A DNA stretch of 64,000 bases from Plazaster borealis. Its lineage: Eukaryota; Echinodermata; Asteroidea; Forcipulatida; Labidiasteridae. A program made the translations under genes and the position numbers. A model generated the notes under the pieces. It was not told where the DNA came from, did no database searches, and saw only the letters and a list, made by a program, of their open reading frames with translations. The stretch spans positions 2,790,001 to 2,854,000 of the forward strand of contig CM037467.1 in the NCBI GenBank assembly GCA_021014325.1, in the 5' to 3' direction. Shown here piece by piece: positions 30,601 to 36,200 of this stretch (positions are counted from its first letter, which is position 1; each line of letters begins with the position of its first letter).

Positions 30601-31147
30601 GAATAAAAACTTCTTGCAAGAAGTTTTTATTCCTATCTGAAAGCACACAAATTTATTTGGTGAGAAATTACCTCTTTCTCAGAAACTACGTAACTTCAGA
30701 GGGAGTCGTTTCTCACAATGTTTTATACTATCATTCAACAGCTCTCTGTTGCTCGTTACCAAGTCAGTTTTTGTGCTAGGCCTAATAGGCCTATAGTAAT
30801 AATAATATATTGAGGGTTAATTTAATTACCAAAATAATGTGTACGGTGCCTTTTTAATCAACACTTCTGCTCTGGACAGGTAAGGATTTAATTTGACCTA
30901 AATTAAGTGAGATAACTTGGGGCTTTCAATTCATCACTCAGTGTTTGAAGTGCTGTCGAAAATAGACATCTTTCCGTATAATAATGACGTTTCACTAATT
31001 TAGGGAAAACAAGAATCACCCACCTTGACACCATCTTGCAAATACATCTTCTTTAAGCTCCGGACCCCAGGTCAGACAAACTACCTCGTCTAATAAACTT
31101 GAACCTGACGATGTCCCCTGTTGTTCCTGCTTACTTGTAGAAGCCAT
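15524..31147 (-). CDS. MINDY3: MINDY3 ubiquitin carboxyl-terminal hydrolase (12-exon gene span)
   Basis: The coding sequence is complement(join(15524..15673, 16142..16216, 16923..17010, 18118..18263, 19352..19432, 20711..20781, 22377..22456, 23350..23423, 24098..24212, 24648..24843, 27040..27183, 31024..31147)), 447 aa against 445 in human. MINDY3 (FAM188A) is a cysteine protease of the MINDY family that trims K48-linked ubiquitin chains. The nucleophile is Cys61 in HEGGPCAVIAPLQAF and the catalytic His is His288 in GSETHLTVLF. Other conserved blocks are LLLFLYSVLLTK (182-193), EPLIDGIYGHGSQSLINLML (207-226), a degenerate EF-hand-like segment around 315-330, and the C-terminal TPIKCCLRTKWP. 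Every exon joins in phase at GT-AG sites. The start has A at -3 and G at +4, with an in-frame upstream TAA. No frameshift or premature stop is present, so the gene looks functional. Confidence 0.95.
15945..16129. repeat. Tandem repeat, 68-base unit, ~2.7 copies (MINDY3 intron 11)
   Basis: CTCACTAGATTGTATCTCC through GGTGTTACCGTAAA repeats at 15945, 16013 and 16081. The last copy is truncated just before the exon 11 donor. Copies differ at a handful of bases. Confidence 0.85.
16142..16216 (-). CDS. MINDY3: MINDY3 exon 11 (residues 374-398)
   Basis: It encodes PERNIPEYLTLYHYNGLKRS and CQNRQ, matching the YHYNGLK block of the family. The acceptor is TTTTGTTGACAG and the donor GACAG|GTATGT. Confidence 0.92.
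16217..16922. other. MINDY3 intron 10
   Basis: No gene or defined element. The segment around 16503-16530 (GAAAAACAACAGTGATTGGC) resembles one at 18797-18825, suggesting a dispersed repeat. Confidence 0.5.
16923..17010 (-). CDS. MINDY3: MINDY3 exon 10 (residues 344-373)
   Basis: It encodes YVDFVKQRLDPDDFGVILLN and SFMTEFFPNK. The acceptor is GTTTATACAG and the donor AATAAG|GTGAAT. The open frame on the other strand (16852-17040) is a shadow. Confidence 0.92.
17011..18117. other. MINDY3 intron 9, with duplicated segments
   Basis: A ~70-base segment containing CACTGCATTTTTCTCACTTT occurs at 17183-17250 and again at 17360-17428. The stretch 17805-17935 (GTTACATTCCCAACA-type core) is similar to 20130-20250, marking an unclassified dispersed repeat. 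No coding sequence. Confidence 0.55.
18118..18263 (-). CDS. MINDY3: MINDY3 exon 9 (residues 296-343, EF-hand-like segment)
   Basis: It encodes EESLVAEETEWEKARRIFSM, then YDTECSGFITTIMLKEVLDS. The loop D-T-E-C-S-G resembles an EF-hand, but the last loop position is Met rather than Glu, so calcium binding is doubtful. The acceptor is ATTTCTAG and the donor GAATA|GTGAGT. A MITE begins 13 bases upstream of the exon. Confidence 0.92.
18277..18647 (+). mobile_element. MITE family A, copy 2
   Basis: It begins TTAAAGGCACTAAACACG and ends ACGTGTACGATACCTTTAG; the final TTAA has become TTAG. It lies in MINDY3 intron 8, 13 bases from the exon 9 acceptor, so the branch-point region of that intron must lie inside it. 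Confidence 0.75.
18840..18925 (-). mobile_element. SINE fragment (tRNA-like B box)
   Basis: On the minus strand GAGTGTGGGTTTGAGTCCCG resembles the B-box end of the SINE heads at 8640 and 28572, followed by a decayed CTTGTGTC body block. Confidence 0.45.
18911..19115. mobile_element. Foldback MITE, ~30-base arms
   Basis: The arms are GCCCAATTTCATGGCTCTGC at the left and the inverse GCAGAGCCATGAAATTGGGC at the right, a perfect match over this core and continuing into TTACCG. It is non-coding. Confidence 0.75.
19352..19432 (-). CDS. MINDY3: MINDY3 exon 8 (residues 269-295, catalytic His)
   Basis: It encodes VGSFLKNPRKPIWVLGSETH followed by LTVLFTQ; His288 is the expected catalytic histidine. 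The exon is only 81 bases, phase 0 at both ends, so skipping it would keep the frame but remove the active-site His. The acceptor is TTTGATTAG and the donor CTCAG|GTAATC. Confidence 0.92.
19655..19735 (-). mobile_element. tRNA-like SINE head fragment
   Basis: On the minus strand GGGCTATGTAGATCAGTTAC is followed about 45 bases later by a B-box-like GGCTCAAATCCCG. The two halves do not form a good cloverleaf, so this is a SINE remnant rather than a tRNA gene. Confidence 0.4.
20508..20672. repeat. Tandem duplication, 82-base unit x2 (MINDY3 intron 7)
   Basis: AGTAAACTAGCGTAGTCCAA through AACGATAGTTCTT occurs twice with no difference I can see. The unit itself contains short inverted motifs (GAACTATAGTC, GACTATAGTTC-like). 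The identity implies a recent duplication. Confidence 0.9.
20711..20781 (-). CDS. MINDY3: MINDY3 exon 7 (residues 245-268)
   Basis: It encodes KMRGITTQTNVGFLTLLENL and RYCE. The acceptor AG is at 20782-20783 and the donor is GCGAG|GTGAGT. A LINE fragment begins about 28 bases upstream of this acceptor. Confidence 0.9.
20810..21230 (+). pseudogene. LINE 3' end fragment (non-LTR reverse transcriptase C-terminus)
   Basis: From 20838 the frame reads VLPTMTYAAET, a stop, TKKYLENIQHIAQRAVERKM, a stop, then DIKKQTGVKDL. After a frameshift it continues KWRWAGHV and RWTRRISDWQPRTGKRKRRR. This matches the conserved end of RTE/Jockey-like LINE proteins. Two stops and at least two frameshifts show it is dead. 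It is antisense to MINDY3, in intron 6. Confidence 0.7.
21231..22376. other. Rest of MINDY3 intron 6
   Basis: A near-repeat of GCAGCAGTGAAGTTAA followed by CCCTCGATCCACT occurs near 21853 and 21911. The sequence GAAGATGACTAGAGCCGGCT before GTTGAAACGTTGAGACC near 21797 resembles dispersed retroelement tails. The minus-strand 100- and 72-codon frames at 22030-22372 have no recognisable domain. Confidence 0.4.
22377..22456 (-). CDS. MINDY3: MINDY3 exon 6 (residues 218-244)
   Basis: It encodes SQSLINLMLTGSAVSHVFDN, then EKEVDGL. The acceptor is TTTCCTTGCAG and the donor TTTGA|GTAAGTG. Confidence 0.92.
22523..22612 (+). mobile_element. MITE family B, 5' fragment
   Basis: It opens TTAAAGGCATGGCCATAG and continues GGTAAATACTCCGAAAATTA and ACTTACTTGGTGAGAAGCAC, as in the copy at 26083. 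The right end is missing. Confidence 0.6.
22613..23349. other. MINDY3 intron 5 (remainder), retroelement tail-like sequence
   Basis: A 65-codon frame at 22656-22853 has no recognised domain. A C/T-rich stretch at 22925-23110 is followed by TTTGAGAAAGACTCTGCTAG near 23182, matching the tail-like motif at 10693. This suggests a retroelement remnant on the plus strand. Confidence 0.4.
23350..23423 (-). CDS. MINDY3: MINDY3 exon 5 (residues 194-217)
   Basis: It encodes GLDQIRREVEDTTEPLIDGI and YGHG. The acceptor is CTCGTCAG and the donor GGAAG|GTAAGG. Confidence 0.92.
23575..23775 (-). mobile_element. tRNA-derived SINE
   Basis: On the minus strand the head reads CATGGCCGAGTGGTTTAGAG (A box) and GGGGGTTCGAATCCCGGTCA (B box), then TCTTGAGCAAGATGTA as in the other copies. 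The internal spacing and the continuing SINE body argue against a real tRNA gene. Confidence 0.7.
24098..24212 (-). CDS. MINDY3: MINDY3 exon 4 (residues 155-193)
   Basis: It encodes RLQPFDSIEEVNRGLE up to LLLFLYSVLLTK, the most conserved block after the active site. The acceptor is CAATTTAAG and the donor CCAAG|GTAAGG. Confidence 0.92.
24325..24597. mobile_element. Foldback element with nested inverted blocks (MINDY3 intron 3)
   Basis: Three successive blocks on the left are each inverted on the right: AATCTAGTCAGGTTTGTGGA with CGCAAACCTCCCTAGATT, then the GTGGTGGTTTT block with its partner before CCACAACTCA, then GGATCAGTATGCTCTGATCG with GGTCAAAGCATACTGATT. The arms reach about 120 bases each and cover almost the whole element. 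Confidence 0.7.
24648..24843 (-). CDS. MINDY3: MINDY3 exon 3 (residues 90-154)
   Basis: It encodes DQCRALLLAAMTEVLQTVNS, then GGGYYLVLKN and an acidic helix region. The acceptor is CCTCCATTCAG and the donor TTGAG|GTAAGAG. An open frame on the opposite strand here (24659-24847 plus) is a shadow. Confidence 0.92.
24844..25595. other. MINDY3 intron 2, first part
   Basis: No gene or recognised element. Poly-C/poly-A tracts lie at 25361-25381. Confidence 0.5.
25596..25971 (+). mobile_element. MITE family A, copy 3 (complete, TTAA both ends)
   Basis: The ends are TTAAAGGCATCGTACACG and the inverse CGTGTACGATACCTTTAA. Both TTAA edges are intact, the best-preserved termini of the four copies. Confidence 0.8.
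26080..27022 (+). mobile_element. MITE family B, copy split by a later insertion
   Basis: The left part at 26080-26170 (GGTATACCTTTGGTAATTAC, AAGCACTGCAGCTGC) and the right part at 26755-27022 (TCTCAGATTGTGTATTACAA, GCGGACATAACCACTCCAGA, ending GCCTTTAA) correspond to successive parts of the family B element. The ~580 bases between them are a different element. Confidence 0.65.
26172..26750. mobile_element. Nested inverted-repeat element inserted in MITE B
   Basis: One inverted pair is TATATAACACCCAAGCAG at 26181 and CTACTTGGATGTTATATA at 26551. Directly to the right is a second long hairpin, from AATGAATGTTTTTCATTCG at 26578 to its inverse CACTCATAAACATTCATT at 26728, with arms of about 75 bases. 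The two may be separate insertions or one complex foldback. Non-coding. Confidence 0.6.
27040..27183 (-). CDS. MINDY3: MINDY3 exon 2 (residues 42-89, catalytic Cys)
   Basis: It encodes GFTFSEHEPTALLQHEGGPC and the following AVIAPLQAFILKALLF; Cys61 is the nucleophile. The acceptor is GGGTTGTAG, the donor ACG|GTAAGTCA. Confidence 0.94.
27218..28569. mobile_element. 1.35-kb non-autonomous DNA transposon with ~33-base TIRs
   Basis: The left end AGGCCAAACAAAATAAATG continues TTGTGTTTATGGTAAC. The right end is the inverse, GTTACCGTAAACACAAC continuing to TTTATTTTGTTTGGCCT, with one or two mismatches. No transposase frame remains inside. Its left edge is 35 bases upstream of the MINDY3 exon 2 acceptor. 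The superfamily is not determined. Confidence 0.7.
28572..28975 (-). mobile_element. tRNA-derived SINE, long copy
   Basis: On the minus strand the head reads GTGTCGTGGCCGAGCGGATG (A box), then TGTGGGTTCGAATCCCAGC (B box), followed by CCTTAAGCAAGACACTTAAC and GTCCTTCGGATTGGACG. The A-box context resembles a Leu/Ser-type tRNA. The long non-tRNA tail shows it is a SINE. The minus-strand frames here are incidental. Confidence 0.75.
29165..29537. mobile_element. Inverted-repeat element, ~65-base arms
   Basis: The left arm contains CAACGATTTACAGAATTTCC and CTGACAGGACAGC. The right arm contains GCTGTCCTGTCAGGGAAATT and GCGTAAATCGTTAAGAAAG, the inverse. The centre carries no recognised gene. Confidence 0.7.
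29669..30355. mobile_element. DNA transposon-like element with ~45-base TIRs
   Basis: The left end is TCAGTACGGGCGCACGCGC followed by AAGAAGACTGTCCCTCA. The right end is the inverse, GAGGGACAGTCTTCATTTTC and GCGCGTGCGCCCGTACTGA. The interior (29800-29975) is GC-richer than its surroundings and has CpG-rich blocks such as GCGCGTGAGGTGCG, but no protein I recognise. It lies in MINDY3 intron 1. Confidence 0.7.
30416..30857 (+). mobile_element. MITE family A, copy 4, with an internal hairpin
   Basis: The termini are TTAAAGGCATCGTACACG and the partly decayed GTGTACGGTGCCTTTTTAA. The central part at 30587-30655 is almost a perfect palindrome: AGATAGGAATAAAAACTTCT faces AAGTTTTTATTCCTATCT, flanked by GTGTGCTT and AAGCACAC. 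The other copies lack this. It is the family A copy closest to MINDY3 exon 1. Confidence 0.75.
31024..31147 (-). CDS. MINDY3: MINDY3 exon 1 (residues 1-41 plus one base)
   Basis: It encodes a Ser/Gln-rich start and then LTWGPELKEDVFARWCQ, the N-terminal MINDY block. The donor is CAAG|GTGGGTGA. Confidence 0.92.
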
Positions 31148-31320
31148 AGTTCTCAGTGGACAAAGACACGGTGTACTTTTCGATTAACTTTAATTTGACG
31201 TTTGTTCGTTTGCAACATCAAGATGACAATATTTAACTAGCTTAACCTAAAGAGGGCGCCCTTCATTATTCCTCTAAAGCCGCACGTATGTTGTCGTAGT
31301 CTCTCCGATGGGTGCACAGT
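31148..31320 (-). promoter_or_regulatory. MINDY3 5' flank (presumed promoter and 5' UTR)
   Basis: Sequence immediately upstream of the MINDY3 start on the minus strand. It contains an in-frame TAA that bounds the reading frame. No TATA box is evident, and AGAGGGCGCC near 31251 is the only GC-rich block. The assignment is by position only. Confidence 0.4.
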
Positions 31321-31854
31321 ACAACACACTAAAATAGGCCAAAATTCATGCGCCAAACTGATTATTATAATTTGTAGGCCCTGATAAATCTTTTGAATAT
31401 TAACGTATTGGGTGTCATGCAACTGATAGATTGTGTAATTGTAACAATTTACCACAACCTAGGGGTTCTGTGCTTCAACTTTTGAGGAGACTTGATAAAT
31501 CAAGGCTTTACAGTTGGTCCTATTTTGGCTTGGGAAGTGGATAAGTGCTTCACGAATACTGGCAGCAAATCGGTTAGGGAAAAAGCACTTTTTCGGGGTG
31601 TTTTTTTCTGGGGTAATAAGCGACAATTCCAAATAGACGACTTGCCAAAAATTCAAAAGAAATCTGAAGTCGAAAAATTATGTTTAATTGGTTTTCATCA
31701 AGAGAGACTTTAAATATTTGTTGAGTATTTTTGAATATTTAGCATTTTGCATTGGTTGCTATGGAAATTTATTAAGTGTGGCGTTCCCGAGAAAATTCCC
31801 TGATTATGAAAGCGCCCTCTCTCATGCGGTCAAAAAATAGTTGGTCGCAGCCCA
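31321..31854. other. Region between MINDY3 and the satellite, nothing recognised
   Basis: AT-rich DNA; the short frames on both strands here have no similarity I can name. Confidence 0.5.
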
Positions 31855-32200
31855 ATGGTATTAGGATTCCAGGCTACTCACAATGTTAAGTCCCGATTAG
31901 GTACCGCCAGTCGGATAAGTGCCGGGACTGTTTCACGCTCAGACGCCCGGTCTTGGTTCGATTACAGTCTGCCCCTAATAAAAGAAACAGGACTTTTGCT
32001 AAGTGGTGGCAACAGTGTGATTAGGATATGCCTTAATATTTCCCCTAAAGGGACAGGGCCGCAAGGGTGGGATCGAAACAGGGGAGGACATGCTGTGAGT
32101 CGGGCGCCACACCACACGGGAACTATGAAAGCCGGTGAGGGGGCCAGTGAGGCCAATAAACCGAATCCGGCACCTGAACGCCTGACAATCACAGCGTAAC
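31855..32200 (+). other. GC-richer unclassified segment beside the satellite
   Basis: It carries a 114-codon plus-strand frame and two overlapping minus-strand frames, none recognisable. The composition, the TTGGTTCGATTACAG block and the CGGGCGCCACACCACACGGG stretch suggest the 5' part of a retroelement, but this is a guess. A pyrimidine-rich tract (TTTTTTTTCTTTTTG) follows at 32211-32225. Confidence 0.35.
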
Positions 32201-32304
32201 TTTTTAACATTTTTTTTCTTTTTGTGTGTGAGATGCAACAATACAATATACAAATAATAATGCATTGTTTAATTTGCGTCCCATTTAATTTTGTTTACGA
32301 TCAA

Positions 32305-32753
32305 ATTAACTATACTGGGGCCGCGTACTATACTCCAGCAAGAAATTTGCTGCCAAAAAACCCCGTTTGACATCAATTCTGCGCTATGTTTGACATTAAC
32401 TCCCAAACTAAGCATGCTAGAGAGACCCAGTTTGTACCTGCATGTTGCTGATATATCCATGCATTCGAAAATCAAACTTTTAAGGCCACTTTGCGCCATC
32501 TTCAGACCGGAAAAGACCAGCAAGTAGGGATACTCCGAATGCTCCTCAAGAGCATTTTTGTACACAGAGCTGTCCAAGAGACAAACAAAAGTTAAGCACG
32601 ATCAAATCACCCTCAGAATATTGTTGGATTTGCACAAGTTTTATACCGTTGGAAAGCCCATCTCAAGGGCTATCGACTGGTTTCAATTTCGTTTCTCTGT
32701 CGATTTTGTAGACGACACGAGCCGCCCAGGAATGGAGCTACTAGCACCGCCAA
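32305..32753. repeat. Satellite monomer 1, diverged edge copy (449 bases)
   Basis: It aligns along its whole length with the consensus but has many substitutions, for example GGGGCCGCGTACTATACTCC, CCCCGTTTGACATC and CTGATATATCCATGCATTCG. It also lacks the ~14-base block between GAGCAT and TTTTTGTAC. The 92-codon frame is not preserved here. Confidence 0.93.
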
Positions 32754-33212
32754 ATTAACTATCCTGGGGCTGTGTACTATACACCAGCAAGAAATTTACT
32801 GCCAAAAAAAGGTTTGACATCAATTCTGCGCTATGTTTGACAATAACTCCCTAACTAAGCATGCTAGAGAGACCCAGTTTGTACCTGCATGTTGCTGACA
32901 TATCCCTGCATCCGAAAATTAGACTTTTAGAGCCACTTTCCGCCATCTTCAGACCGGAAATGACCAGCTAGTGGGGACACTCCGAATGCTCCTCAAGAGC
33001 ATGTTTAACGGGATTTTTGTACACAGAGCTGTCCACGAGACAAAAAAATGTTAAGCACGATCAAATCACCCTCAAAATATTGTTGGATTTGCACAAGTTT
33101 TATACCGTTGGAAAGCCCATCTCAAGGGCTATCGACTAGTTTTGGTTTCGTTTCTCTGACAATTTTGTAGGCGAGGCGAGGGGCCCGAGAATGAGGCTAC
33201 TAGCACCGCCAA
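32754..33212. repeat. Satellite monomer 2, intermediate copy (459 bases)
   Basis: It is close to the consensus but has private changes: CCACTTTCCGCC instead of CCACTTTGCGCC, and CCAGCTAGTGGGGACACTCC instead of CCAGCAAGCGGGGATACTCC. The resulting in-frame TAG interrupts the frame found in later monomers. Confidence 0.93.
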
Positions 33213-36200
33213 ATTAACTATCCTGGGGCTGTGTACTATACACCAGCAAGAAAGTTACTGCCAAAAAAAGGTTTGACATCAATTCTGCGCTATGTTTGAC
33301 AATAACTCCCTAACTAAGCATGCTAGAGAGACCCAGTTTGTACCTGCATGTTGCTGACATATCCCTGCATCCGAAAATTAGACTTTTAGAGCCACTTTGC
33401 GCCATCTTCAGACCGGAAATGACCAGCAAGCGGGGATACTCCGAATGCTCCTCAAGAGCATGTTTAATGGGATTTTTGTACACAGGGCTGTCCACGAGAC
33501 AAACAAATGTTAAGCACGATCAAATCACCCTCAAAATATTGTTGGATTTGCACAAGTTTTATACCGTTGGAAAGCCCATCTCAAGGGCTATCGACTAGTT
33601 TTGGTTTCGTTTCTCTGACAATTTTGTAGGCGAGGCGAGGGGCCAGAGAATGAGGCTACTAGCACCGCCAAATTAACTATCCTGGGGCTGTGTACTATAC
33701 ACCAGCAAGAAATTTACTGCCAAAAAAAGGTTTGACATCAATTCTGCGCTATGTTTGACAATAACTCCCTAACTAAGCATGCTAGAGAGACCCAGTTTGT
33801 ACCTGCATGTTGCTGACATATCCCTGCATCCGAAAATTAGACTTTTAGAGCCACTTTGCGCCATCTTCAGACCGGAAATGACCAGCAAGCGGGGATACTC
33901 CGAATGCTCCTCAAGAGCATGTTTAACGGGATTTTTGCACACAGGGCTGTCCACGAGACAAACAAATGTTAAGCACGATCAAATCACCCTCAAAATATTG
34001 TTGGATTTGCACAAGTTTTATACCGTTGGAAAGCCCATCTCAAGGGCTATCGACTAGTTTTGGTTTCGTTTCTCTGACAATTTTGTAGGCGAGGCGAGGG
34101 GCCCGAGAATGAGGCTACTAGCACCGCCAAATTAACTATCCTGGGGCTGTGTACTATACACCAGCAAGAAAGTTACTGCCAAAAAATGGTTTGACATCAA
34201 TTCTGCGCTATGTTTGACAATAACTTCCTTACTAAGCATGCTAGAGAGACCCAGTTTGTACCTGCATGTTGCTGACATATCCCTGCATCCGAAAATTAGA
34301 CTTTTAGAGCCACTTTGCGCCATCTTCAGACCGGAAATGACCAGCAAGCGGGGATACTCCGAATGCTCCTCAAGAGCATGTTTAATGGGATTTTTGTACA
34401 CAGGGCTGTCCACGAGACAAACAAATGTTAAGCACGATCAAATCACCCTCAAAATATTGTTGGATTTGCACAAGTTTTATACCGTTGGAAAGCCCATCTC
34501 AAGGGCTATCGACTAGTTTTGGTTTCGTTTCTCTGACAATTTTGTAGGCGAGGCGAGGGGCCCGAGAATGAGGCTACTAGCACCGCCAAATTAACTATCC
34601 TGGGGCTGTGTACTATACACCAGCAAGAAATTTACTGCCAAAAAAGGTTTGACATCAATTCTGCGCTATGTTTGACAATAACTCCCTAACTAAGCATGCT
34701 AGAGAGACCCAGTTTGTACCTGCATGTTGCTGACATATCCCTGCATCCGAAAATTAGACTTTTAGAGCCACTTTGCGCCATCTTCAGACCGGAAATGACC
34801 AGCAAGCGGGGATACTCCGAATGCTCCTCAAGAGCATGTTTAACGGGATTTTTGCACACAGGGCTGTCCACGAGACAAACAAATGTTAAGCACGATCAAA
34901 TCACCCTCAAAATATTGTTGGATTTGCACAAGTTTTATACCGTTGGAAAGCCCATTTCAAGGGCTATCGACTAGTTTTGGTTTCGTTTCTCTGACAATTT
35001 TGTAGGCGAGGCGAGGGGCCCGAGAATGAGGCTACTAGCACCGCCAAATTGACTATCCTGGGGCTGTGTACTATACACCAGCAAGAAATTTACTGCCAAA
35101 AAAAGGTTTGACATCAATTCTGCGCTATGTTTGACAATAACTCCCTAACTAAGCATGCTAGAGAGACCCAGTTTGTACCTGCATGTTGCTGACATATCCC
35201 TGCATCCGAAAATCAGACTTTTAGAGCCACTTTGTGCCATCTTCAGACCGGAAATGACCAGCAAGCGGGGATACTCCGAATGCTCCTCAAGAGCATGTTT
35301 AACGGGATTTTTGTACACAGAGCTGTCCACGAGACAAACAAATGTTAAGCACGATCAAATCACCCTCAAAATATTGTTGGATTTGCACAAGTTTTATACC
35401 GTTGGAAAGCCCATCTCAAGGGCTATCGACTAGTTTTGGTTTCGTTTCTCTGACAATTTTGTAGGCGAGGCGAGGGGCCCGAGAATGAGGCTACTAGCAC
35501 CGCCAAATTAACTATCCTGGGGCTGTGTACTATACACCAGCAAGAAAGTTACTGCCAAAAAAAGGTTTGACATCAATTCTGCGCTATGTTTGACAATAAC
35601 TCCTAACTAAGCATGCTAGAGAGACCCAGTTTGTACCTGCATGTTGCTGACATATCCCTGCATCCGAAAATTAGACTTTTAGAGCCACTTTGCGCCATCT
35701 TCAGACCGGAAATGACCAGCAAGCGGGGATACTCCGAATGCTCCTCAAGAGCATGTTTAATGGGATTTTTGTACACAGGGCTGTCCACGAGACAAACAAA
35801 TGTTAAGCACGATCAAATCACCCTCAAAATATTGTTGGATTTGCACAAGTTTTATACCGTTGGAAAGCCCATCTCAAGGGCTATCGACTAGTTTTGGTTT
35901 CGTTTCTCTGACAATTTTGTAGGCGAGGCGAGGGGCCAGAGAATGAGGCTACTAGCACCGCCAAATTGACTATCCTGGGGCTGTGTACTATACACCAGCA
36001 AGAAATTTACTGCCAAAAAAGGTTTGACATCAATTCTGCGCTATGTTTGACAATAACTCCCTAACTAAGCATGCTAGAGAGACCCAGTTTGTACCTGCAT
36101 GTTGCTGACATATCCCTGCATCCGAAAATTAGACTTTTAGAGCCACTTTGTGCCATCTTCAGACCGGAAATGACCAGCAAGCGGGGATACTCCGAATGCT

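Noticed and set aside
31855..32199. Protein-coding gene of 114 codons beside the satellite
   Set aside because: No recognisable domain, overlapping frames on the other strand and retroelement-like composition; not supported as a gene.
33213..33670. Hammerhead ribozyme in the satellite monomer, as in some animal satellites
   Set aside because: I looked for the CTGATGA and GAAAC core on both strands. Only CTGACAT with a nearby GAAAAT is present, and the required stems do not form.
33213..33670. CENP-B box in the monomer
   Set aside because: The nearest candidate on the minus strand, TTCGGATGCAGGG, lacks the required A and CGGG positions of the box.
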